This document shows positions 8,648 through 16,508 of a DNA stretch of 39,596 bases, piece by piece. Origin of the DNA: CAZWHE01 sp964633825 (GTDB taxonomy: Bacteria; Planctomycetota; B15-G4; CAYZWU01); the NCBI GenBank assembly GCA_964633825.1, contig CAZWHE010000018.1, forward strand, positions 1 through 39,596. The letters are read 5' to 3'. The number at the start of each line of letters is the position of its first letter. Position 1 is the first letter of the stretch. The notes under the pieces are model-generated. The model was not told the origin of the DNA. It did no database searches and saw only the letters and a list, made by a program, of their open reading frames with translations. The position numbers were made by a program, and so were the translations under genes.

Positions 8648-9109
8648 ATGTCGATCATCAGATGGAACAGAAGATTGAACCCCTGGCTGGGGCTTCACGA
8701 TTTGGGCAATGAAATCGACAGGTTTTTTGGTGAAAACCGGAACGGTTTCATTCAAAACCGTGGGACGCCGCCTTCAGTGAACGTCTATGAGAAATCCGAC
8801 CAATGGGTTCTGACCTTCGAGGTTCCCGGCGTGGCTCCCGAAAACCTCGAGCTGAATGTCAAGGAGAGGATACTGACTCTCAGGGGCAGGAAGAAATCGG
8901 AGCCTTCCGATGAAGAAGGCAAGGTCCATTGTCACGAATACTGTGTGGGTGAATTCTCACGTTCCTTGACCCTTCCCGAAGATGTGGACACAGAGAGTGT
9001 CGAGGCTGATATCGAGAACGGTATCTTGACCGTGGTTCTCAAGAAGGCCGAGAAAGCATTGGAAAGGAAGATCGAGATCCGCAGGCTGCTCCAAAACAGT
9101 AAGAAGTAA
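8648..9109 (+). CDS. Small heat-shock protein, Hsp20/alpha-crystallin family
   Basis: A 153-residue protein with ATG 8648 and a strong GAGAAAGGAG ribosome binding site. The alpha-crystallin domain spans about residues 40-142: PSVNVYEKSDQWVLTFEVPG opens it, ENLELNVKERILTLRGRKK forms the central strands, and ENGILTVVLKKAE is the conserved A-x-x-x-n-G-v-L motif near its end. The N-terminal arm (RRLNPWLGLHDLGNEIDRFF) is typical of class A bacterial sHsps. It acts as an ATP-independent holdase for unfolding proteins in the cytoplasm. It follows two sigma factor genes, and converges on the DUF255 gene with a bidirectional hairpin between. Confidence 0.93.
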   Translation: MSIIRWNRRLNPWLGLHDLGNEIDRFFGENRNGFIQNRGTPPSVNVYEKSDQWVLTFEVPGVAPENLELNVKERILTLRGRKKSEPSDEEGKVHCHEYCVGEFSRSLTLPEDVDTESVEADIENGILTVVLKKAEKALERKIEIRRLLQNSKK

Positions 9110-9126
9110 AAAGACGACAGCGACAG

Positions 9127-9160
9127 GCCCGGAATCCTCCGGATCAGGAGGGTTTCGGGC
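9127..9160. terminator. Bidirectional terminator-like hairpin between hsp20 and the DUF255 gene
   Basis: A 14-bp stem GCCCGGAATCCTCC / GGAGGGTTTCGGGC (with two G-T type pairs) encloses a six-base GGATCA loop. It lies between two convergent genes and is followed by TTGT on the plus strand. The weak U-tract makes efficiency uncertain, but position and stem strength suit transcription termination in both directions, including the end of the large minus-strand respiratory cluster. Confidence 0.6.
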
Positions 9161-9171
9161 TTGTCATATCA

Positions 9172-11289
9172 TCAACGGTCCCTGTCGAGCAGTTCCAGCA
9201 GGGCGTCCGTGCTTGTTGCGGGGAGCGAGCACTTGTGATCCGTGCAAACATAGGCCGTGGCTTTTCCGTCGAGGGGAGACAGGGTTTCGGTAAAAGGTGC
9301 GAGGTCCATGATGCCGGACCGTTTCTCACCGGAGGGACGGAAGAGAACCACCTTGTTCGGCAGATACCGTCTTCTGAGGGCACGGATCATCGATATCGTG
9401 TCAACGGCTTTGATGTCGCCCGTGATGACGACTTCCACGGAAGGTCCGATTCCGAAATCGAGAGCAACCAGAAAGGCCGAGTGAGCCGCCGGTGATGCGC
9501 CGATCAGTCTGGAGCCGGCTCCGCCGATCCGGTCCGCCGCCTCTTCGAAGCGGGCGTTCCCCGTCATGCGGCTCAGCCTGAGCATGTTCAGCATGGCGAC
9601 CGAGTTGGCCGAGGGCACGGCGCCGTCGCTTATCTCCTTGGGGCGGACAGGAAGCTCCCCTCCATCATCGGCCGTGATGAAGAACCCGCCTTCTTCCATG
9701 TCTCGGAAATGCTCGTCCATATGACGATTCAGATCGAGGGCCGCCCGGAGGCAGCGTGTGTCGAAGGTTGCTTCGTACAGGTCGAGAAGGCCCTGGATCA
9801 GGAAGGCATAATCATCGGCAAAGGCGGACTCACCGGTTCGTCCGTCCCGGAAGCTGTGGATGAGGCGGCCGCCGGGAGACCGCATCTTTTCCAGAACGAA
9901 ATCCGCCGCGCGGCGGGCGGCTTCGGCGAGCTCGGGCTCATCCAATGCCTGCGCCCCCCGGGCGAGCGCCGAGATCATGAGGCCGTTCCAGTCGGCCAGG
10001 ATCTTGTCGTCCTTTCGGGGACGGGTCCGCTTGTTTCTGAAAGCAAAGAGCTTTTGTCTCGCATCTTCCAGGCTCCGGGCCCGCGCACCGGCCGGCATCT
10101 TGTCGAGATGAATGATGCTGTCTTCTTTTTTCACGTTAAAAAGAGCAGCGGCCTCTTCCGCTTCTTCGCTGCCGAGGGCTTGTTCGATCTCGTCAATGGT
10201 CCAGAGGTAGTATCTCCCTTCCTCTCCCTCGCTGTCGGCGTCTTCAGCCGAATAAAAGGCGCCTTCGGCAGCCGTCATATCGCGAAGGACATAGGAGAAG
10301 ATCTCGCGGGCCGTGTTCGCGTATTCGTCTTTTCCCGCGGCCAGGTATGCCTCGGTGTAAGCCATTGCGAGAAGCGCCTGGTCGTAGAGCATCTTTTCGA
10401 AGTGGGGCGTGAGCCACTCCGCGTCGACGGCATAACGGTGAAACCCGAATCCCACGTGGTCGTAAATCCCTCCCAGCCGCATGGCTTGGAGCGTCTTTTC
10501 AGCCATGGCGAGGGCTTTTTCACTGCCCGTCCGTTTCCAGTAGCGGAGCAGGAAGAGAACGGCGTGGGGCCTGGGAAACTTCGGGGCCGGGCCGAAACCG
10601 CCGTTCCTTTCATCGAAGCTCAACGCCAGCTCTTCGTACGCCTTGTCGAGCGCCTCCCGTCCCGGCGCGGTCCCGCCCGATCCCCTTCCCGCTTCCCCGA
10701 GAATATCGACGATCCGGCCGGCCGATCTCACCAGGTCGTCCCTCTGCTCCTCCCAGGCTTCGGTGACGCGCGGGATCAGCTCGAGCATGCCGATCCGGCC
10801 GAAGACGCTCTCTTTGGGAATGTAGGTCGCGGCGAAGAAGGGCTTCTTGTCGGGAGTCATGATGATCGTCAGGGGCCATCCCCCGCCTCCCGTCATCACC
10901 TGGCAGGCCGTCATGTAGACGTGATCGATGTCGGGGCGTTCCTCGCGGTCGACCTTGATGCAGACGAAGGCCTCGTTCATCAGTCTCGCCGTCTCGGGAT
11001 CTTCGAATGATTCCTCCTCCATGACGTGGCACCAGTGGCAGGCCGAATATCCGATGGAGAGAAAGATCGGCTTGTCTTCGCTCTTTGCTTTTTTGAAAGC
11101 CTCCTCTCCCCAGGGGTACCAGTCCACGGGGTTGCAGGCGTGCTGAACGAGGTAGGGGCTCTTTTCGAGAGCCAGCCTGTTGAGGCGTTTTTTGTCTTCT
11201 TCGGGTTTCGTTGTATGGGTCATGACTTCCTCGCAAGCGAGCAGCGTGATCAGTAAGCAAAGGGCAAAAGATTTTGAGAGTCGGAACAT
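9172..11289 (-). CDS. DUF255 / YyaL-type thioredoxin-fold protein, possibly a lipoprotein
   Basis: A 705-residue protein matching the YyaL/SPATA20 family: KSPYLVQHACNPVDWYPWG at about 43-61, then a thioredoxin-like domain with CHWC (Cys84, Cys87), followed by an (alpha/alpha)6-barrel-like region with GGIYDHVGFGFHRYAVD and GLMISALARGA. Function in bacteria is poorly defined. Two starts are possible. ATG 11289 adds a basic n-region, a hydrophobic core and Cys19 in an LLAC lipobox-like site, implying export. ATG 11223 has a better GAGGAAG ribosome site and gives the usual cytoplasmic form. It lies 98 bp after the nitrate-reductase-like cluster in the same direction and may be its last gene. Confidence 0.85.
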   Translation of the reverse strand: MFRLSKSFALCLLITLLACEEVMTHTTKPEEDKKRLNRLALEKSPYLVQHACNPVDWYPWGEEAFKKAKSEDKPIFLSIGYSACHWCHVMEEESFEDPETARLMNEAFVCIKVDREERPDIDHVYMTACQVMTGGGGWPLTIIMTPDKKPFFAATYIPKESVFGRIGMLELIPRVTEAWEEQRDDLVRSAGRIVDILGEAGRGSGGTAPGREALDKAYEELALSFDERNGGFGPAPKFPRPHAVLFLLRYWKRTGSEKALAMAEKTLQAMRLGGIYDHVGFGFHRYAVDAEWLTPHFEKMLYDQALLAMAYTEAYLAAGKDEYANTAREIFSYVLRDMTAAEGAFYSAEDADSEGEEGRYYLWTIDEIEQALGSEEAEEAAALFNVKKEDSIIHLDKMPAGARARSLEDARQKLFAFRNKRTRPRKDDKILADWNGLMISALARGAQALDEPELAEAARRAADFVLEKMRSPGGRLIHSFRDGRTGESAFADDYAFLIQGLLDLYEATFDTRCLRAALDLNRHMDEHFRDMEEGGFFITADDGGELPVRPKEISDGAVPSANSVAMLNMLRLSRMTGNARFEEAADRIGGAGSRLIGASPAAHSAFLVALDFGIGPSVEVVITGDIKAVDTISMIRALRRRYLPNKVVLFRPSGEKRSGIMDLAPFTETLSPLDGKATAYVCTDHKCSLPATSTDALLELLDRDR

Positions 11290-11346
11290 GCTTTTCTAAT
11301 AGCCCGGTTTGATGGGTTGAGGTCGATAAACCGATTTTGCCGAAAA

Positions 11347-11362
11347 GCGCCGCAGGCCGGCG
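11347..11362 (-). terminator. Weak terminator candidate after the YHS/NapH-like gene
   Basis: On the minus strand CGCCG-GCCTG-CGGCG (11362 to 11348) is followed by CTTTT. The stem has only five pairs and the U-run is short. If active it would partly separate the DUF255 gene from the nine-gene cluster. Confidence 0.22.
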
Positions 11363-11387
11363 GACCCTTCCCCGGAACAGGCGCGGG

Positions 11388-13472
11388 TTACATCGCCGAT
11401 GTCCGCATCTCCATGGGCTGCTTGAGAAGCCAGAGGCTCATGATGCTGAAAAGAATCATGGCAGCCAGCATCGGGACCTGGCTGCGGAAAGCCGCCCGAT
11501 CATCGCGGAACAGGGCGCCGGCAGAGCGACGCGCGGTCCAGAGGCTGTAGACATGTCCGATCATGACGAAAAAGACCTGAAGAATCCAAAGCGTCTGGAG
11601 GTTGATCAAGGGCTCCAGGGTCCATTCGGCTGTTCCGAAAAGGTTCCACCCAATCCCGAAGGGGTCGGAAAAGAGAGCAACGACCTTCTGTCCTTCCATG
11701 AGAAGATGTTCCGAGTTGTGAGCGAGATGGTAGAAGAGCGCAATGGGGAGCAGGGCGTATGCATACCGGATGAAATAGTCGCGGTAGCCCACGGTCGCCT
11801 CGCGCGCGGCGGCGCGCGAAAGGGCCACAAGCAGGGCGTAAAGCAGGACAGGCGCGACCATGACACCCGCCATGCCGATGGAGAAGGAAAAGATTTCACC
11901 CAGGCCGAGTCCGGACTCGATCCATTGGACCACCTCGTTCCAGGCCGGCGTCATCGTGAGGCCGTGAAACCCTGTCAGGGAGAGCATCATGAGAGCCAGG
12001 TAGGCTTCGTCCGTGCGGGGGCGGCGGTGAAGGGCGAGATCGGCTCCCCAGGGCCGGAGACTGAAAGTCACGTTCTCTTTCTCGCAGGTCTTTGCGCACT
12101 CCATGCAGGATGTACAGTAGGTGTTCTGGTCCATGGTCCCCAGGTACTCGAATGTGGGGCAGGCTTCGCCGTCCTCGTTGCCTCGGAAACAGGAGCGGGT
12201 GCCGCACGAGGCGCAGGCGCCGTTGTCGCGGGCGCGCATCTCGACGGGCGCAAAGAGGGCGTATAGCCCGCTGATACGCCCCACCAGGCAGCCGTACCTG
12301 CAGAAGGACTTGCGGTCGAAGAGGAAGATGCTCACAAAGGTGAGGCCCAGCATGGCGAGCCCGAGCCAGGCCGTTGCACGCGGGATCATGGTCACCTGGA
12401 ACCCGAGCTCGACCCAGGTGAGGCCGACAAATAGGATCGTGGCCGGCCATATGTTTCGCATGAACCGGGGCCACTTGAGCCTCAGGCTCAACCCCTTTTT
12501 CTTTTTCCCGAAGAAACGAAGCCCCTCGGCCCAGTCGGATATGGCGTCCCAGGGGCAGACGTAGCACCAGGCCTTTCCGGCATAAGCAACCAGCCAGATC
12601 AGCCCGCCCCACCAGATCGTCCAGGTGAGAAGGGGGGCGATGTTTTTTGACGGCATTTGATTGCCGAAGAGACCGGCTCCGAGGATGAGCAGAAAAAGGA
12701 TGACAAACAGAGCCTGCAGCAGGAAGCGTGTGAGAGAGCTTTTCAGAAGGCGGCGGAGCTTGTCGAACCGGAACAGATCGAAGCGGGGTGAAGGTCCTTT
12801 TCCGACCCGCCGCTCGATGATGATGAAAGAGATGAAAAGAACAAGCGCGATGCTCATGTAATAGAGCCAGTTGGGGATGCCCCACATGGTGTGCATGAAA
12901 TAACCGGCCGGATCGGAACGGAAGGCGTCCCGGTGTTCGGTTGAACAGAAGGAATAGGTCTTGCCCTGCCAGGTCACGTCACGGCCGTTCTCTTCCTCGA
13001 CGGGTGTGAAGGTGTCTTCGGCCCTGCAGACGAGACAGGTCTCGGTAAGAAAACGCTCCGGATTTTCGTTGAACAGCTCGCGGCATCGTTCGGTGCAGAA
13101 GTAGTAGGACACCCCTTCGAAGAGGGATTCGATTTTTTCACCGACCTCCATGTTGCACACAGGATCGATACAGGCGGAAAAACCGGGGGAATCCGTGGAT
13201 TCGGGGGGCGGGTTTTCGTTCTCCATCCCCGTTTTCCAGGAATTGAGGCAGCCTTCGCAGCAAAAGTAGAAAGGAGCGCCCTTCGCATCCCTGTCGGACA
13301 CCGCTGTTGCGGGATCCACCTCCATGCCGCAGGGGGGACAAAGGGCAATGTTCCTGTCCTGGTGAGGGTTTTGGGCGGTGGTTGTCTCCGGCTGAGGACC
13401 TCCCCACAGAACGAAACCGAGCACGATGAGAGCGCAGATCCATGGAAAGAGAAGAGCCGGGCGCGCCGTCAC
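11388..13472 (-). CDS. Membrane polyferredoxin (NapH/NosR-like) with three N-terminal YHS/TRASH-like Cys motifs
   Basis: A 694-residue protein with a GTG start whose GTGA overlaps the stop of the upstream gene. After an N-terminal membrane anchor (about 8-24), three periplasm-facing metal-binding-like modules follow: CPPCGMEVD with FYFCCEGC (45-75), DPVCNMEV with YYFCTERC (101-130), and CLVCRAED with YSFCSTEH (146-180). Several membrane segments come next, with two polyferredoxin CX(2-3)C..P-type sites (CYVCPWDA; CRYGCLVG) and Fe-S motifs CASCGTRSC and CTSCMECAKTC. A C-terminal set of membrane helices contains several His residues (HGLTMTP, YHLAHNSEHLL). COG0348-type proteins pass electrons between quinols and periplasmic partners. 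The YHS motifs suggest binding of copper or another soft metal; that is inference. Confidence 0.8.
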   Translation of the reverse strand: MTARPALLFPWICALIVLGFVLWGGPQPETTTAQNPHQDRNIALCPPCGMEVDPATAVSDRDAKGAPFYFCCEGCLNSWKTGMENENPPPESTDSPGFSACIDPVCNMEVGEKIESLFEGVSYYFCTERCRELFNENPERFLTETCLVCRAEDTFTPVEEENGRDVTWQGKTYSFCSTEHRDAFRSDPAGYFMHTMWGIPNWLYYMSIALVLFISFIIIERRVGKGPSPRFDLFRFDKLRRLLKSSLTRFLLQALFVILFLLILGAGLFGNQMPSKNIAPLLTWTIWWGGLIWLVAYAGKAWCYVCPWDAISDWAEGLRFFGKKKKGLSLRLKWPRFMRNIWPATILFVGLTWVELGFQVTMIPRATAWLGLAMLGLTFVSIFLFDRKSFCRYGCLVGRISGLYALFAPVEMRARDNGACASCGTRSCFRGNEDGEACPTFEYLGTMDQNTYCTSCMECAKTCEKENVTFSLRPWGADLALHRRPRTDEAYLALMMLSLTGFHGLTMTPAWNEVVQWIESGLGLGEIFSFSIGMAGVMVAPVLLYALLVALSRAAAREATVGYRDYFIRYAYALLPIALFYHLAHNSEHLLMEGQKVVALFSDPFGIGWNLFGTAEWTLEPLINLQTLWILQVFFVMIGHVYSLWTARRSAGALFRDDRAAFRSQVPMLAAMILFSIMSLWLLKQPMEMRTSAM

Positions 13473-15124
13473 GGCTGGGTTCCTTCTGCGATAGTCTCGG
13501 GGATTTCTTCCCCTGTCCGGATTTTGGCACTCTTTTTCAAAGCCTTTCCGTGCCGCTGCCTCTTGATTCGGACCGCCCGGATCACCACAAGAAAGACGAT
13601 CAATCCGACGCCGATACAGATCAGCACCGTCCAGGGGGAGCCCGGCTGACCCACCACAACGGGAAGGTCGATGGTCCAGGGCGCGCCTTCCGCCTCGTAA
13701 TCGATTCTCACCGTGTAATTCGCTTCGGAACCGAAGCGGGGATAAAATTTATAAACCGCCTGGTCGAGCCGTGCCTCGACAGGCCCGTAGATGACGGGAT
13801 CCTTGCCGACCAGCTCGTTCCGGATCACACTGAATGTGACGGGTCCGTCAAAGGGTTTTTTGTCGTCCAGGCGCTGGATGTAGACGTTGTAAGAGCAAAA
13901 CTCGTTCGGCCGGGGAATGCCGGGGTAGCCCGTCATTTTTATCTGGTGGGGGCCCGCGTTGACGAGATATGTCAGGATGGGTGTTTGGGGATATTGTTCG
14001 TTATAGGCGTAGTGAGGAATCCCCAGGATATGGTGCGCCGAGGCAGCGGCCGCCATGGTGAAAAACATAAAAACCACCATCGCTGTCTTGCCTTTTGTTC
14101 GGGGTGGGTCCCCTCCCTTCTTTCCCGGGAAGGAATAATTGAGAGCTCCGCTTTCACAGTGGGATATGCAGCTGCCGCAGTTGTCGCAATCGAGGCCGGT
14201 CCTGTCGCACATGGGGGCCAGACCCATGTGGCAGGATGCCGTGCATGCCGCGCAGCCCGTGCATTTTTCGGCTGTCCGGCGCACACGAACGAGCCGCGCC
14301 GCGCCGAGCAGGTTGTAAAGGGCGCCCCCGGGGCAGATATAGCGGCACCACCACCGCCGCGAGACGGAGACCTCCAGGATCACCACGCCCAGGATGAGAA
14401 GGCTCATCCATGACAGGCCGGCCGCCCGGAATCCGAACCGTCCCTCTTCGGCGCGGTCGAAAACCCCGGAGACCAGCTCATGGAGCTCGCGGCCGATCAC
14501 GGCGGGCGGATGGATGGCGCCGAGAACGGGAAGGGACATGATGAGCGTGATCACGAGCCCGGCCGCCAGGGCGATATACTTGGTGCTCCGGGAGAATCTC
14601 ACGTTGTGCGGCGGCAGCTCGAGGAAACGGAGGAGACCTCTCAGCTTGTCGCTCAGTTCGAGGAGGAGGTTCATGGGGCAGATCCAGGAGCAAAAAACGC
14701 GTCCCAGGACGATTGTCAGCAGGAGGGGGATGATCAGGCTGACGAGCAGGATCCGTTTGATCGTGCGGCTTGCCCAGATGTTTTCCGCTCCGGCCAGCGG
14801 GTCGGTCATGGAAAGACCGGCGATTTCGAGAGACCACATTCCGCCGCGGATTTTTTGCGCGTCGGCGAGCACTTCCTTGCGGTTGCGTACGATCCGGTCG
14901 CCCCGCGGCTTTTCACCGCCCGGGAGAGATCGGAAAAAGCCGTCGAAGACCGCCAGCGTATTTCCCTGCAGGGTTCCTTCCCACTTTTCGATCTTCTTGT
15001 CCAGTTCGCGTGCGGACAGGTAATTGACGTAGCGCGCCGTGACCGGAACGGCAAGGAGAAAGAGCACCGCGAAAACCTGGACGAAGCGCCGGGTGACCTG
15101 GAGCTTGTGGATCTTCGGTTTCAT
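13469..15124 (-). CDS. NapH-like membrane-bound 4Fe-4S polyferredoxin with periplasmic C-terminal domain
   Basis: A 551-residue protein with ATG 15124 in an ATGA overlap with the preceding gene. Membrane segments occur near residues 14-30, 122-142, 181-203 and 237-255. Cytoplasmic CX3CP motifs lie at 145-150 (CSWICP) and 260-265 (CRYICP), as in NapH. Two 4Fe-4S sets follow: CTGCAACTASC at 288-298 and CDNCGSCISHC at 313-323. Beyond a membrane segment at about 345-360, some 130 residues form a beta-rich periplasmic domain ending in another membrane helix near 490-515, an extension not present in plain NapH (about 270-290 residues). It probably oxidises quinol and hands electrons to the NapG-like subunits. 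Confidence 0.82.
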   Translation of the reverse strand: MKPKIHKLQVTRRFVQVFAVLFLLAVPVTARYVNYLSARELDKKIEKWEGTLQGNTLAVFDGFFRSLPGGEKPRGDRIVRNRKEVLADAQKIRGGMWSLEIAGLSMTDPLAGAENIWASRTIKRILLVSLIIPLLLTIVLGRVFCSWICPMNLLLELSDKLRGLLRFLELPPHNVRFSRSTKYIALAAGLVITLIMSLPVLGAIHPPAVIGRELHELVSGVFDRAEEGRFGFRAAGLSWMSLLILGVVILEVSVSRRWWCRYICPGGALYNLLGAARLVRVRRTAEKCTGCAACTASCHMGLAPMCDRTGLDCDNCGSCISHCESGALNYSFPGKKGGDPPRTKGKTAMVVFMFFTMAAAASAHHILGIPHYAYNEQYPQTPILTYLVNAGPHQIKMTGYPGIPRPNEFCSYNVYIQRLDDKKPFDGPVTFSVIRNELVGKDPVIYGPVEARLDQAVYKFYPRFGSEANYTVRIDYEAEGAPWTIDLPVVVGQPGSPWTVLICIGVGLIVFLVVIRAVRIKRQRHGKALKKSAKIRTGEEIPETIAEGTQP

Positions 15125-15813
15125 AATGCCGGCTCCCCGGCTACAGCCTTCTCCCCGGCTTCAGCCGACCCTTCGGCTTCAGCCGACAAGGTCCTGTTCG
15201 TTTTGATCCGGATGGCCCGGACGGCCCGGGGGTCGTCGACGATGCAGATCTCTTCGCAGAGGCCGCATCCCGTGCAGGAATCGGGATCGATCTCGGGTGC
15301 GAAGTGCATGCCCTGTGTGATCGCCCTGTTCTTGAGCGGACAGATGGTATGGCAGGCGCCGCAGACACCTGTTCCGTTGTGCGACACGCAAAGCCTCTTG
15401 TCCACCTCGGCCGTTCCGATCCTGGCCTCTTCTTTGTTTTCGAGCGGCTTGATGGCGCCCGACGGGCAGGTCTTCCCGCAGAGCAGGCAGAGGTTGCATC
15501 CCTTTTTCCGGGGAAGAATATAAGGAGTTCCCTGGAGCCGGCCCGCCTCGGGACCGAACATGTCGATGCACTGGGTTTCACACGAATCGGCACACCGCGT
15601 GCACCGGATGCAGGCGGACGGAAACATTTCTTCGCTGACCGAACCGGGTGGGCGAACAATGCCGAGGGGACCCCGCGCGCCCGCCGGAGGTGTATTTCCT
15701 CCCCGGAGAGCCAGGAATCCGACGAGCAGGCTTCCGGCCATTCCGGCGCGTCCGGCTGTTGCAGCCGTGCGGCCGAAAAAACCGCGGCGGCTCAATAATT
15801 CATCATGACCCAC
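15121..15813 (-). CDS. NapG-like periplasmic ferredoxin with four 4Fe-4S clusters (second copy)
   Basis: A 230-residue protein. GTG 15813 is chosen because AAGGAAA lies 8-10 bp upstream and it leads straight into a Tat signal, LLSRRGFFGR, followed by a hydrophobic stretch. The start overlaps the end of the neighbouring NapG-like gene by 11 bp. Four cysteine sets are visible: CIRCTRCADSCETQC, CNLCLLCGKTCP, CVSHNGTGVCGACHTICP and CTGCGLCEEIC, the arrangement of NapG. It is paralogous to the gene at 15803-16489. It would sit in the periplasm or on the membrane as an electron carrier between the NapH-like subunit and a partner. Confidence 0.84.
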   Translation of the reverse strand: MGHDELLSRRGFFGRTAATAGRAGMAGSLLVGFLALRGGNTPPAGARGPLGIVRPPGSVSEEMFPSACIRCTRCADSCETQCIDMFGPEAGRLQGTPYILPRKKGCNLCLLCGKTCPSGAIKPLENKEEARIGTAEVDKRLCVSHNGTGVCGACHTICPLKNRAITQGMHFAPEIDPDSCTGCGLCEEICIVDDPRAVRAIRIKTNRTLSAEAEGSAEAGEKAVAGEPAL

Positions 15814-16489
15814 TGATAATTTTCCTTTGCGAAGAACCGGCCGAGCGGGGCCGGACGCGAATCGCCTGGGGATAGCGGATACAGGCTCTTTCGCACAAGC
15901 CGCAGCCGACACAGTGATTCACGTCGATGATCGGTTTTTCCCAGAGCCCGGCTTTGAGGGCGGAGCCCTCGAAAGGACAGGCGCGGACGCATGCGCCGCA
16001 TGAGGCATTGTTGAAAGAGTAGCAGAGGTTCTTGTCGATCTCGGCTGTTCCCATGTTGACGTTGCGGTGGATGGAGCCGGCGTTTTTCCGCGTGAGCCGG
16101 AGCGCGCCCGACGGGCAGGAAGCGGTGCAGAGCAGCTCGCTGCCCGGACTCCCGTTGCAGAGGAAACAGGCCTGCCGCCTGGGGAAGATCACGGGAGTGC
16201 CGGGCTGCCCCCGGCCGGGCTTCATGGCCAGGTCTTTTCCTGTTTTCGATGTAAAGCCGACGATACAGCGGTTCGGGCACGCATCGATGCAGCGGCCGCA
16301 CCGGATGCACGTCGCGAGAAACTCGTCTTCGGGAAGGGCTCCGGGAGGCCGAAGACAGGGAACGGGCCTCCCTTCATTTCCACGGACCAGCATGACTCCG
16401 CCGCCGGCGCACGCCGCTGCAGAGAGCATGCTCCCGGCGAAGCGCATGAGAAAGTCACGGCGGCTGAGAGAGAGATCGGGTTGGTCCAT
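15803..16489 (-). CDS. NapG-like periplasmic ferredoxin with four 4Fe-4S clusters (first copy)
   Basis: A 228-residue protein starting at ATG 16489, 19 bp after the molybdoenzyme stop. A twin-arginine signal is plain (LSRRDFLMRF plus a hydrophobic Ala/Gly-rich segment). Cysteine sets: CIRCGRCIDACPNRC, CFLCNGSPGSELLCTASCP, CYSFNNASCGACVRACP and CVGCGLCERAC, as in NapG (four [4Fe-4S]). It lies directly behind the NapA-like gene, the expected place for a dedicated electron-transfer subunit. The neighbouring copy at 15121 has diverged, so the two may serve different steps. Substrate role is inferred from gene order. Confidence 0.86.
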   Translation of the reverse strand: MDQPDLSLSRRDFLMRFAGSMLSAAACAGGGVMLVRGNEGRPVPCLRPPGALPEDEFLATCIRCGRCIDACPNRCIVGFTSKTGKDLAMKPGRGQPGTPVIFPRRQACFLCNGSPGSELLCTASCPSGALRLTRKNAGSIHRNVNMGTAEIDKNLCYSFNNASCGACVRACPFEGSALKAGLWEKPIIDVNHCVGCGLCERACIRYPQAIRVRPRSAGSSQRKIISGS

Positions 16490-16508
16490 GAGACGGTTTT
16501 TCCATTAA

